Positions 8,105-18,125 of a DNA stretch of 34,851 nt are shown here, in pieces. The DNA is taken from the IMG/VR virus record IMGVR_UViG_3300030450_002095, positions 1 through 34,851 of that record; one strand, given 5' to 3'. The DNA is from a virus. Positions within the stretch are counted from its first letter, which is position 1, and each line of letters begins with the position of its first letter. A model generated the notes under the pieces. It had not been told where the DNA came from. It was given only the letters and a program-made list of their open reading frames with translations, and ran no database searches. The position numbers and the translations under genes are program-made.

Positions 8105-11100
8105 TGGCTATTAATTACACACAAGCTTTTAATGCAGGAGAAGTATCTAGAAAATTAGATGGTCGTAATGATTTAGAAGCATATAAAACTGGTTGCAGAG
8201 ATTTAGATAATTTTTTTGTATTACCACAAGGCGGTGTAGAGCGTAGAGCGGGATCAGAGTTTATTCAGTTTACAGGAACAGATGGGTCAAATCCAGCTAG
8301 AATAATAGAGTTTGATTTTTCTAGTGATGTATCTTATGTCATAGAGTTAGGTACAGATTATGCTAAAGTACATTATACACAAAGTGGAACTGACCTTGTA
8401 GTTAATGTTACAGAAATAGATAATATTGATTATACTACTACAGAACTTCGTCAAATACAATTTAATCGTAGATTTGATACATTAATACTTACTTGTCCTA
8501 CAAAAGAAACAATGGTATTTAAACGTACAACTATTGCTCCTACATTTACTATAGAAAAAATTTCATATACATATCCACCATTAAGGGAAGAAAACATTAC
8601 TTCTACTACTATTGATGCTAGTGCTGCATCAACAAGTGCTTTTACAGGAACTAATACTTTATTAGCTAGTAGTGCAATATTTTTTAAAGGTCACGAAGAT
8701 TCAACGTGGGGATTAGAGCATATAAGAGATGCAAATAAAAAAGAAATAGCTGATACAAGAACAGCTGGTGCTGAAGATGCTAACAGTAGTAATTTAGATG
8801 TTAGTTTTTCTAATTGGTCTTTTACAACAGATGGAACTTGGAAAGGTAGTTTAGTTATTCAAAGAAGTATTGCTGGTGCAACTTTTGAAAATTATGTAGT
8901 TATAGCAGATACTACAGGAGGTGTAGCAAGAAACTTTACATATGCTTCAACAACACCTGAAGATGGTAATACTAGAATAAGAGCAAAGTGGGTATTAGAT
9001 AGTGGTACGCAAGATTTTAAATTTAGTTTAGAAACAGATAATATTTATCATAAAGGATTAGTAAAAATTACTTCAGTTGCAGGAGCAGATGTTGTTATAG
9101 GAACTGCTGCTTTAAGTTCTAATACTGTTACTATAGATACTTCATCTGCTCACGGATTGTCTACAAATGATTTTGTGTTAATTAGTGGATTAGGATTTTC
9201 AACAACAGACCCTAATGGTATACACCAAATAACTGTATCAGATTCAGATACATTTACATATGCTTTAACAGGTGCAAATGAATCATATACAGAATCTTCA
9301 AGCTCTATAATAGAAGCTACATCAAGAGCAAGTGCAACTATAGTTTCAATGATAGCTGGTATAGATGATACGTCTGCAAATCCTGCAGCAACTATACATT
9401 GGGCAGAAGCATCTTTTTCTACTTATCGTGGATTTTCTCCAGCATCAGAATTTTTTGAAAATAGATTATGGCTTGCAGGTTCTAAAGATGAACCAGCAGA
9501 TTTATTTGGAAGTAAGTTTAATGAAATATTTAGTTTTCTTGTAGGTACACTTTCTACAGATGCTATTAAACGAACAATAGATTCTCCTGAAGAACCAAAA
9601 TGGTTAGAGGGTAAAAGATATTTATTTTTAGGAACAGCAGGAACAGCAGTATCAATTCGTTCAGCTAATAAAGATGCTTTAATTACACAAAGTAATATTA
9701 CTACATTAACTGAAAATGCTTATGGATCAGCAGCATTACAAGCAGAAATAGCAAATGATGTTATTATTTATGTACAACGAGATAAATTAAAAATTAGAGA
9801 ATTAGTATATGCACAAGGAGAAGATACATTTGTAGGTAATGATTTAAATTTAATTAGTGAAGATGTAACAGATTCAGGTGTTGCAGAAATGTTTGTTCAA
9901 AAAGAACCTAATCAATTAATATGGTGTATTAAAGAAAATGGCGATGCTTGTGTTATGACATATGAAAGAGGTCAACAAGTTAGAGGTTGGGCAAGAATTA
10001 CAACAGATGGAGAATATTATAGTGCTGCAGCTATAAATGATTCAGGAGAAGATATAGTATGGGCTTGTGTAAAAAGAGATACAAAATACTGTATTGAAAA
10101 ATTTCATTTGCGTAAAGATTTAAATTGGTATGTAGATTCAGGAAAAGAATTTACAAGCACAAGTAAATCAATAACTGCTTCTTCTATATCAGCGGATATT
10201 ACTATTACTGCTAATAGTCACGGATACTCTAATGGAGATTTTGTTAGAATAAAAGGTACAATATCAGATCAAATTAATGGAAATGTATTTAAAGTTTCTG
10301 ATTCTGCAACAAATACATTTAAAATAAAAAACACAGATGCTTCTGCTTACATATTTTATAATAATACAAATAATATAATAGTATCAGGAGCAGTAGAAAA
10401 CTCTGATTTTAATGGTACTTGGGAATTAACAAGTGATAATGTGTGGACAAAAGGTAATTTATTTATTGAAGTAGATCAACCTAATGAAACTCAATTTCGT
10501 TGGAGTTTAAAAGGAGGAGATGAAGGAGAAATAGAATTTAGTTTAGGAGCTGATCATACTACATTAGCTTCTTTATTAAATACACAATGGTGGGCAGTTA
10601 ATTATGATAATAGTAATGTAGATCAACGAGCATTTAGAAGTGCAACATTTAGTTTTGGTACAGGAGCAACTGTTCAACGAGTATATAATGAAGTTACAGG
10701 TTTAAATCATTTAGAAGGCAAAACAGTACAAGTTATAGGTGATGGTAGTTTTATAAAAGAAAATACAGTATCTAGCAATAAAGTAACTACAGATGAATAT
10801 TATGGTACTTTATTAGCAGGATTAAAATTTACATCAACATTACGACCTATGCCTATAGAGCCAGTATTAGCGGGTAGGTTATCACAATCAAGAGTAAAAG
10901 CAGCATCTAAAATTATAGTTAGATTTTTTAAAACAAAAGGTGCAAAGGTTGGGGAAGCTGGCAGACAACTAACTACTTATAATGTAGTAGACACACAAGA
11001 CCCTGCTGGACAATCAATAGAACTTAAAACAGAACAACAAAGATTTTTTGTTGCATCAGACTATGAAAGAGAAAAACTTATTGAAGTAAGTCAAGATTTA

Positions 11101-11157
11101 CCCTATTCTATGACTGTGTTAAGTATTGCATCAATCGTAAATGTGGAGGGAATGTAA
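8104..11157 (+). CDS. Tail tubular protein B / tail nozzle, T7 gp12-like
   Basis: 1017 residues, longer than T7 gp12 (about 790). The N-terminus has the family hallmark: FNAGEVSRKLDGR, then L-D-N-F-F-V-L-P-Q-G-G-V-E-R-R-A-G near residues 34-50. The C-terminal part carries the RPMPIEPVL segment. The extra length comes from Thr/Ser-rich beta domains around residues 170-400 and 680-830, probably surface insertions. Hexamers make the tail nozzle through which DNA leaves. Coupled to both neighbours by TAATG overlaps. Confidence 0.93.
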   Translation: MAINYTQAFNAGEVSRKLDGRNDLEAYKTGCRDLDNFFVLPQGGVERRAGSEFIQFTGTDGSNPARIIEFDFSSDVSYVIELGTDYAKVHYTQSGTDLVVNVTEIDNIDYTTTELRQIQFNRRFDTLILTCPTKETMVFKRTTIAPTFTIEKISYTYPPLREENITSTTIDASAASTSAFTGTNTLLASSAIFFKGHEDSTWGLEHIRDANKKEIADTRTAGAEDANSSNLDVSFSNWSFTTDGTWKGSLVIQRSIAGATFENYVVIADTTGGVARNFTYASTTPEDGNTRIRAKWVLDSGTQDFKFSLETDNIYHKGLVKITSVAGADVVIGTAALSSNTVTIDTSSAHGLSTNDFVLISGLGFSTTDPNGIHQITVSDSDTFTYALTGANESYTESSSSIIEATSRASATIVSMIAGIDDTSANPAATIHWAEASFSTYRGFSPASEFFENRLWLAGSKDEPADLFGSKFNEIFSFLVGTLSTDAIKRTIDSPEEPKWLEGKRYLFLGTAGTAVSIRSANKDALITQSNITTLTENAYGSAALQAEIANDVIIYVQRDKLKIRELVYAQGEDTFVGNDLNLISEDVTDSGVAEMFVQKEPNQLIWCIKENGDACVMTYERGQQVRGWARITTDGEYYSAAAINDSGEDIVWACVKRDTKYCIEKFHLRKDLNWYVDSGKEFTSTSKSITASSISADITITANSHGYSNGDFVRIKGTISDQINGNVFKVSDSATNTFKIKNTDASAYIFYNNTNNIIVSGAVENSDFNGTWELTSDNVWTKGNLFIEVDQPNETQFRWSLKGGDEGEIEFSLGADHTTLASLLNTQWWAVNYDNSNVDQRAFRSATFSFGTGATVQRVYNEVTGLNHLEGKTVQVIGDGSFIKENTVSSNKVTTDEYYGTLLAGLKFTSTLRPMPIEPVLAGRLSQSRVKAASKIIVRFFKTKGAKVGEAGRQLTTYNVVDTQDPAGQSIELKTEQQRFFVASDYEREKLIEVSQDLPYSMTVLSIASIVNVEGM

Positions 11158-11795
11158 TGGCTTTACCAGCAGTAGCAGTAGGAATACAAGCAGGAGCATC
11201 AATACTTGGTGGTATTTTTGGAAGACGTTCAGCTAAAAAGAAAGCAAGAGCTGCAAGAGCTATGGCACAATATAATGCTAATGTTGCAAGAATGAACGCA
11301 GAGTCTGAAGCACAAGCTATAGAATTTAGTGCTAAACGTTTAACTAAACAACAACGTGAACTACAAGCACAACAAGAAATGAGTGTAGCAGGTAGAGGTG
11401 GAGTTTTAGCAGGTGGAGATTTACTTTCATTTTTAAATCAAGCACAAGAAATGCAATTAGATAAATTAGAACTTATAAGACAAAGAGATTTAGCAACCAT
11501 AGGTGGTGAAAATAGAGCTAGAAGTATTATTTATCAAGGAGAACAACAAGCAGCTGCAGCTAAAGCAGAAGGTCAAGCAGCTATGGCTAAAGGTATATTA
11601 GGTGCAGCAGGTTCTATAGCAGGTGGGTTTGCTTCAGGAGCTTTAAAGTTTCCAACTAAACCACTTACGGGTAGTACAACTAATATATTAAGACAATATG
11701 GAAGCTCTAACATACAACAAAGTTTTGGTTATCAAGATTTTGCATCTAAATATTTTACAAATCAACCACAATTCCCAAGTGTATTTAATCAATAG
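11157..11795 (+). CDS. Internal virion protein, T7 gp14-like
   Basis: 212 residues. The N-terminal glycine-rich hydrophobic stretch AVGIQAGASILGGIFG precedes a basic patch (GRRSAKKKARAARA), then an Ala/Gln/Glu coiled coil. A second Gly/Ala hydrophobic stretch (GILGAAGSIAGGFASG) lies near residues 145-160. This arrangement is typical of gp14-type ejection proteins that leave the head first and insert in the outer membrane. It is the first of three consecutive internal-core genes. Confidence 0.85.
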   Translation: MALPAVAVGIQAGASILGGIFGRRSAKKKARAARAMAQYNANVARMNAESEAQAIEFSAKRLTKQQRELQAQQEMSVAGRGGVLAGGDLLSFLNQAQEMQLDKLELIRQRDLATIGGENRARSIIYQGEQQAAAAKAEGQAAMAKGILGAAGSIAGGFASGALKFPTKPLTGSTTNILRQYGSSNIQQSFGYQDFASKYFTNQPQFPSVFNQ

Positions 11796-11804
11796 GAAAT
11801 AATT

Positions 11805-13286
11805 ATGGCAATACCACTACCAAAATATAAACAACAAGTAAGAGTATCAGGCGAAAGTGTAGCACAAACTATTGATCCAAGTGCAACTATTCGTGCTGCT
11901 GGTGCTGGTGATGAATTAATGGCACAAATTATAACAGATGCTGGAGGAGTTGCATCAGATTATTTTAAAAAGAAACAAGAAATACAAGATGATGTTGATA
12001 GAGCAAATTATACTAAAGATTTTTTAAAATTTCAAACAGAGTTAGTTGAAAAAACTAATCAAGCATTAATGAATGAAGAAAATCCTTTGAAAAAAAGTGA
12101 TATTGTAAAATTTCAATCTAATGAACTTAATAATTTTAAAAACAATTATTTTAATGATCCTGAAAAAAATATTAGTCCTTTAGTAAAAAAAGAATTAGAA
12201 TTTAATTTTAATACAGATTCAAGTAAACTTTTATTAAATGCTACAACAACAACGCAAAGATTTATATTAAATGATTATTTAATTTCATTAAGAGATTCTA
12301 TGTGGGCAGCAGGTGCTACAGGAAATACAGAGCAAGAAGATTTATTTTTTAATAGAATTGTAGATATAGCTGGTGCAGAAAAAGCAAGTGAATTTAAAAA
12401 TGAAGGATTTTTAAAAACAGAACAATTAAAAATTAAAAATATGAATTTAGATGAAGTAAAGGAATATGATACTTCTAAAATAATAAATCCTAGTACACTA
12501 GCAAATATAGAAGTAAGTCTTTTTAATAGAGAAAAAGAAATAGTAAAAGAAGAAACTGATGCTTATTTAGGAACATCTTCACAAATACAAAGCGACGCTG
12601 AAGATGGTTTTGTTAATTATTTTGCTTTAGAAGCAGCAAGACAATTAGACTCTGATGCACCACGAGTAAAACAAAGTGATTTTTTTGCTGCATTTATTGG
12701 CTCTTCTATTGATAAACCTAAAGAAGTTAAAGAAGAAGAAGATCAAATAGATTTATATAGAGAAGGTAAAATACCTTTTCAAAAAGCGTTTAATGGGATT
12801 ATTAAAAATACAAGTATAAGTGTTCCAACAAAAGGTAAGTTAATTGCAGAGTTAAATGATGTAGCAGAAATTGTTGGGGTTACTTCAATACGAACAGTTA
12901 CTAGTGATGGAAGTGGATATAGAAATAATTTAGAAAAAAAATTATTTACTGATCTAAAAAACAATTATGAAGTAGCATTTTCATTAGCTCCATCAGAAGA
13001 ATCATTAAATGAACTATATAAAAATTATAATGAAGATAGACAAGCATTAGTTAATTTTTTATCTCCTTTGCGACCTAGTAAATTTAGTCAAGTAGATAAA
13101 GTTGCTGGTATTGACGAAGAAACTTATTTAAAAAATAAAGATCGTTTTTTAGAAAGGTCACAAAATTTTGCATTAAGATCAGATGCTATTTTTAATCCAC
13201 AAAAAGAACCTACACAAGAAGACATAGATAATTTAAAATCAGGAGAAACAATAATTATTAATGGTCAATTATATAGGAAACCATAA
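11805..13286 (+). CDS. Internal virion (ejectosome) protein, gp15-position
   Basis: 493 residues, Lys/Asn/Glu-rich and helical throughout, with no recognised enzyme motif. Position between the gp14-like and the giant gp16-like genes makes it the gp15 analogue of the DNA-ejection complex, although shorter than T7 gp15 (about 750). The ATG is 9 bases after the previous stop with a weak GGAAAT upstream. The stop overlaps the next start (TAATG). Confidence 0.7.
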   Translation: MAIPLPKYKQQVRVSGESVAQTIDPSATIRAAGAGDELMAQIITDAGGVASDYFKKKQEIQDDVDRANYTKDFLKFQTELVEKTNQALMNEENPLKKSDIVKFQSNELNNFKNNYFNDPEKNISPLVKKELEFNFNTDSSKLLLNATTTTQRFILNDYLISLRDSMWAAGATGNTEQEDLFFNRIVDIAGAEKASEFKNEGFLKTEQLKIKNMNLDEVKEYDTSKIINPSTLANIEVSLFNREKEIVKEETDAYLGTSSQIQSDAEDGFVNYFALEAARQLDSDAPRVKQSDFFAAFIGSSIDKPKEVKEEEDQIDLYREGKIPFQKAFNGIIKNTSISVPTKGKLIAELNDVAEIVGVTSIRTVTSDGSGYRNNLEKKLFTDLKNNYEVAFSLAPSEESLNELYKNYNEDRQALVNFLSPLRPSKFSQVDKVAGIDEETYLKNKDRFLERSQNFALRSDAIFNPQKEPTQEDIDNLKSGETIIINGQLYRKP

Positions 13287-16200
13287 TGACAGAATTAAAT
13301 CTTTCTAGCCTAGAACCTGTAAATAATACAGAATTAAATATATCATCATTACAACCTGTAAAAAATGACAATTATAATGAAGCATTAATTAATACTCCAT
13401 TTCAAACTCAACAACAACAAAGTGTTTTAGAGCCACAACTTTCTAATGAAGAAATGGAAAAATTAAAATTTAAAAAATATAATGAAGAAAAGTTTGGACA
13501 AATTTTTACAGACTCTCAATTAGAAGAACAAAAGAATGCAGAGTATGGAAATATTACTTTTAAAGAAGCAAATGAAATAAATAGTAGTGCATTAAAACAT
13601 ACTAGAAAAAAATCTATTGGAGCTAATGTAATAGATGGATTAGCAGGTACATATACATTTTTAACTAGAATAGGTGAATTTGATCCATTTGGTTTAAAAG
13701 AATTAGAACAAAAAAGATTTATGAAAACATCTCCTAATCTTTATGGAGATAATTGGTATGCAGATAAAGAATTAGGTGCAACTGATGATGAAATTAATTT
13801 AAGATATGAGCAACTTAAAAAAGAAAAAAGAAGTTATGCTATAGAAGTTTCTGATTCTATAAAAAAACAAGTACCTAAAGAATATAGAGAAGCACAAAAT
13901 ATTATTGCTCAAAGAGCATTAAAACCTATAGAAGGAAATGCTTTACAACAAACTATGGGTTTTTTTGATAGAGGTCTTAATATTTTAACACAACAAGCTG
14001 ATTTTATTGCTGCAGGTGCAGGTGGAGGAATAGTTCAATTTTCATATGTAGCTGGTAAAACAAGAGATGAAATGTTTGGTCAACTTGATGGTTTAGTTGA
14101 TAATGATATTGTAGATATAGCATCTGATACTTATATGTTAGCTGCAGGTATAGTAGAATATAGTGAAAATATTGGTCGTGTATCATCAGCATTTGGCACA
14201 GATAAACTTCAAAAATTTGTTCGTAATACTGTATTAAGAAAATTATTTAGAGCAGGTGTTAATGTTACAGAAGAAATGTTACAAAAATTATTTGAAGATT
14301 TAATATACAATGAAGCTGTTTCTTTACAAAATGAAAGATATGGAACTAATTTAGAGTTAAGAGAAATTGTTGATAAAGATGGTTATACAACAACAGCAGT
14401 AAATTCATTAGCCTTATCAACTATATTAGAAGCATTTGGTTTAGGAACTAAAGGTTTAAAAAAAACATATAATAAACTATCTAACAGAAAAGCTACTAAT
14501 CCAACTATTACTAAAGGAGATGCAAAATTAGCATCAGAAAGTATTAATACAGAACAAGAGTTAATTGATAATGTAAATGCAAAAGAATCTACAGATGAAG
14601 GTCGTGCAAAATTAACCAAAGCTATTACAGAACAAACAGATGAAGCTATAGATGATTACAATAATTTTGTTTCTCCAACACCTGATAATGATATTCTTGG
14701 AGATTTAGGACAGCAATATGATAAGAATATATCTAATAATATTGTAGTAGGAGAAAAAGGTAATCAGTTTTTTGCTATTGAATATGATGATAAAGGAAAT
14801 GTAATAGAAACAACTTCTTTTGATTTTACACAAGAAAATAAAAGAAAAAAATTAAATGAATTTGATGATTATGTAGATAATTTAGAGTTAAAAGAAAATC
14901 AAAAAATTATTCGTTATGAAGAACAAGATGGTAGTTTTTTATTATCAGAAGAACAAATTGATCCTATTAAAGAGCAAGATGTTCAGCTTGAAGAAGTTAC
15001 ACCTAAAACAGAAGAAATAGTAGTAAAAGATAATGATGATCAACAAATATTAGATGAACAATTAAATATTATAGAACAAGAAACAAATCCAGTAGCTCGT
15101 GACTTACAAAGTATAAATGCTATTGATGATAAAAGAGGTGACCAACAAGAAAGCAAAGAACTTACTCCTCCTGATACAAATTTATCAATAGATAATTATG
15201 AAACACAATCTATTATATTTTTTAGTCGTTTAAGAGATATGGGATTAATTACTAATAAAAAAGATTATAATGATTATTTAGATCAAATAGAACAAAAAAA
15301 TGAAATAGATTATGATATTATTTATAACGAGTCTGTAAAAGCATATCGCTCTATAAAGAAAAAAATAGAATCTGCAAATAGTTTAGGTAGAGCTAAAGTT
15401 AGAAGAACTGTATACGATAAAAGTTTTCGACCAACAACTAAAGTAATTATAGATGAATTAAATTTATTAAATAGAGAACTGCGTTTAACAGTAAAAAATA
15501 TAGCTAAAGGAAAACAGTTAGGTAAAAAACAACAAAAAGAAGCTCAAAAACAATTAGAATTAAAAAGAAAATTATTAAAAGAAAGAGCTAAAAGAATATT
15601 AGATATATATGTTCAAGATAGAAAAACAAAAAATGAATTTGCAAATCGTATTAATAATTTAAGAACAGAAAAGGGATTAGATATTTTATTTAATCAAATA
15701 AGAGATAAGGTTCAAGCTCAAAGAAAAAGAGATTCAGAATTATTATTAATAAAAACTTTAAAAAAAGCTCAATCAATAAAAGAATGGATTCCAAGATTAG
15801 AAGAAAAATATAATATAACAACATCTAAATTATTAAAAAATTCTTTATCTGAAGAAAAAATAAAAACATTAGAAAGTAGAAAAGAATTTATTGAAGGTAA
15901 TCCAATAAATTATATACCTTTAAAACAATTAAAACAATTAGATCAACTTACAGCTACATCAATAAAAGATTTAGATGCTGATAAAATAGATAGAATTACA
16001 AAACAATTACAAACATTAGTAACATTAAATAATAATTTTATTAAACATAAAAAAGCTGTAGATAAATTATCTGCTGAAAATCAAATTAAAGAATTAGTAA
16101 ATCATTTAAAAACAGAACAATCACAAAAAGGAACTTCTAAAAATATACTTAATAATAAGTTTTTAAATAATTTAAGAAAAGCACCTTTTATTATTGAAGA

Positions 16201-18076
16201 ATTAGATGGAGGACAAAATCAAGGAGTAACAGATACATTACTACGATTTCCTATGCAAAAATCAGCAGAAAAAGAATATGATTTACAAGTCCCAACATAT
16301 GATCGTCTTGCAGAAATATACAAAATATTACCTAAAAATTGGTTTAATAAAAATGGAAGAAGTTCAGAAGAAATAACTATAAATGATAAAACACTTACTG
16401 TTGATGAAATTATGGGATTATATGCTAATTCAAAAAATTCTGATAACAGAAAAGCAGTAAGAAAAAATAATAAATTTAAAAATCAAAAACAAATAAATGA
16501 TTTTATAAATAAATTAACAGATGCAGAAAAATCTGTTGTAGATCAAATAATGATTTTAATGGACAATCAATATGTTCCTATGGCTGATATTGCAGTAAAA
16601 TTAACAAATAAAAAACCACCTCGTGTTACAAATTATTATCCATTAATTTTTAAATCTAAAACTCAACAGCAATATAATGATGATAATGATTTATTAAAAG
16701 ATACATCAACAGATTATTTAAATCCTTATGTAGATAGTGGATTTACACAAGAACGTGTAGGTAGTAATAGAGAAGTAAATTTAAGTTTTGTTCATACTTC
16801 TGAAAGACATTTAAGGAGAGTAAATCATTATATAGCATATGCTGAAACAGCTAATAACATTAAAAAAATATTAAGAAGTAAAAATGTTAGAAATCAAATA
16901 GAAAGAATAGTAGGAAAACAAGGATTAAAAGAAATAGATAGTTGGTTTATAAACTCTGTAAATCCTTCAAGAAGTAATATTATAGAAAATAATGGAATAG
17001 AAGATATTGCAAAAGCATTAAGATTAAGATTATCTGTTGTTTATTTAGGATTAAATTTTGTATCAGGATTAGCACAGTTTTCTTCATTTGGATTAACAGC
17101 AAGACGTATTGGATTTAAAAATGCTATAAGTGGTTTAGTTGAATATTTATCTGTAAAAGATGGTATAAATCCAATGAAAAGATATAAAGAAATAAATGAA
17201 CGATCATCTATGATGGCTATGCGAACAAAATCATTTGATAGAGAATATCGTGATTATATGGCAGATCAAAGATATAAAAGATTATTTAAAAAAACACCAA
17301 AGTTACAAGATGCTTTTTTTATCTTTTTAAGAACAATAGACTCTATTACTGCTTACTCATCTTGGTTAGGTGCATATAATAAAGGATACTCAATTTACAA
17401 AGATGATGCTGCTGCTATAAGATATGCAGATGATGTAGTATCAAAAACGCAACCTATGTCTGATGTTACTAATTTAGCTAGTATACAAAGAGGTAGTGAA
17501 TTACAAAAATTATTTACTCCATTTTATACAGCTTTAGGTCACGTTTATAATGAAATGGATACACAAACAAGAGGTGCTATTAAAAAGAACATTAGTTTTA
17601 CTGAATATATGGCATCTATGTTTTGGATAGTACTAGTACCAGCTATATATAATACTATTATTAGAAATCCTGAAGAAATGAAAAAGTTAGTAACTGGAGA
17701 AGGTGATGAAGAAACTATAAAAGTTTTTGGACAAGGGCTAACTGGTTATCTTGCTGGTACTGTTCCTATAGTTGGTGGTGCAATAGGATCATTTTTTAAT
17801 GAATATCCATATACTCCTGTTCCTGCTTTTGATGCTGTTAAGTATGGAGATAGATTATTAAAAGCTATAGGCAAAGGAGATGTTGGAAAAGCTACAGAAA
17901 ATGCAATTATTACTGGAGGTTTCTTTTTTAAATATCCATCTAAACAAGCAGCTAGAACATTAACAGGTGCATATGATTTAATTACAGATGAAACAGATGA
18001 TTTAAGAAGATTAATATATTCAGAGTATGTATTAGAGGGTGATAAAAAGAAAAGAAAAAAGAAGTTTAATTTTTAA
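13286..18076 (+). CDS. Giant internal virion protein, gp16-like
   Basis: 1596 residues, the largest gene. It opens with two copies of a short repeat, T-E-L-N-L/I-S-S-L-E/Q-P-V (about residues 2-12 and 15-25). Highly charged helical and coiled-coil regions run from about 700 to 1050. The C-terminal third holds 'YYPLIF', 'SGLAQFSSFGLTARR' and a hydrophobic 'YMASMFWIVLVPAIYNTII', like the membrane-tunnel part of gp16-type proteins. I do not see the N-terminal lytic transglycosylase of T7 gp16; here the only SLT-like domain is a separate gene at 32521. It should span the periplasm during ejection. Confidence 0.8.
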   Translation: MTELNLSSLEPVNNTELNISSLQPVKNDNYNEALINTPFQTQQQQSVLEPQLSNEEMEKLKFKKYNEEKFGQIFTDSQLEEQKNAEYGNITFKEANEINSSALKHTRKKSIGANVIDGLAGTYTFLTRIGEFDPFGLKELEQKRFMKTSPNLYGDNWYADKELGATDDEINLRYEQLKKEKRSYAIEVSDSIKKQVPKEYREAQNIIAQRALKPIEGNALQQTMGFFDRGLNILTQQADFIAAGAGGGIVQFSYVAGKTRDEMFGQLDGLVDNDIVDIASDTYMLAAGIVEYSENIGRVSSAFGTDKLQKFVRNTVLRKLFRAGVNVTEEMLQKLFEDLIYNEAVSLQNERYGTNLELREIVDKDGYTTTAVNSLALSTILEAFGLGTKGLKKTYNKLSNRKATNPTITKGDAKLASESINTEQELIDNVNAKESTDEGRAKLTKAITEQTDEAIDDYNNFVSPTPDNDILGDLGQQYDKNISNNIVVGEKGNQFFAIEYDDKGNVIETTSFDFTQENKRKKLNEFDDYVDNLELKENQKIIRYEEQDGSFLLSEEQIDPIKEQDVQLEEVTPKTEEIVVKDNDDQQILDEQLNIIEQETNPVARDLQSINAIDDKRGDQQESKELTPPDTNLSIDNYETQSIIFFSRLRDMGLITNKKDYNDYLDQIEQKNEIDYDIIYNESVKAYRSIKKKIESANSLGRAKVRRTVYDKSFRPTTKVIIDELNLLNRELRLTVKNIAKGKQLGKKQQKEAQKQLELKRKLLKERAKRILDIYVQDRKTKNEFANRINNLRTEKGLDILFNQIRDKVQAQRKRDSELLLIKTLKKAQSIKEWIPRLEEKYNITTSKLLKNSLSEEKIKTLESRKEFIEGNPINYIPLKQLKQLDQLTATSIKDLDADKIDRITKQLQTLVTLNNNFIKHKKAVDKLSAENQIKELVNHLKTEQSQKGTSKNILNNKFLNNLRKAPFIIEELDGGQNQGVTDTLLRFPMQKSAEKEYDLQVPTYDRLAEIYKILPKNWFNKNGRSSEEITINDKTLTVDEIMGLYANSKNSDNRKAVRKNNKFKNQKQINDFINKLTDAEKSVVDQIMILMDNQYVPMADIAVKLTNKKPPRVTNYYPLIFKSKTQQQYNDDNDLLKDTSTDYLNPYVDSGFTQERVGSNREVNLSFVHTSERHLRRVNHYIAYAETANNIKKILRSKNVRNQIERIVGKQGLKEIDSWFINSVNPSRSNIIENNGIEDIAKALRLRLSVVYLGLNFVSGLAQFSSFGLTARRIGFKNAISGLVEYLSVKDGINPMKRYKEINERSSMMAMRTKSFDREYRDYMADQRYKRLFKKTPKLQDAFFIFLRTIDSITAYSSWLGAYNKGYSIYKDDAAAIRYADDVVSKTQPMSDVTNLASIQRGSELQKLFTPFYTALGHVYNEMDTQTRGAIKKNISFTEYMASMFWIVLVPAIYNTIIRNPEEMKKLVTGEGDEETIKVFGQGLTGYLAGTVPIVGGAIGSFFNEYPYTPVPAFDAVKYGDRLLKAIGKGDVGKATENAIITGGFFFKYPSKQAARTLTGAYDLITDETDDLRRLIYSEYVLEGDKKKRKKKFNF

Positions 18077-18077
18077 C

Positions 18078-18104
18078 TTGACATTGCAATATAAGGTGTA
18101 ATAC
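18078..18104 (+). promoter_or_regulatory. Candidate promoter for the tail-fibre operon
   Basis: TTGACA (18078-18083) begins right after the stop of the giant virion gene. A -10 candidate TAATAC (18099-18104) lies after a 15-base spacer. The ACTTGACAT context matches the GCTTGACAT of the capsid promoter at 5818. A GGAGG Shine-Dalgarno (18115-18119) follows ahead of the fibre ATG. Confidence 0.55.
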
Positions 18105-18125
18105 AACAATTAACGGAGGTTCGGT

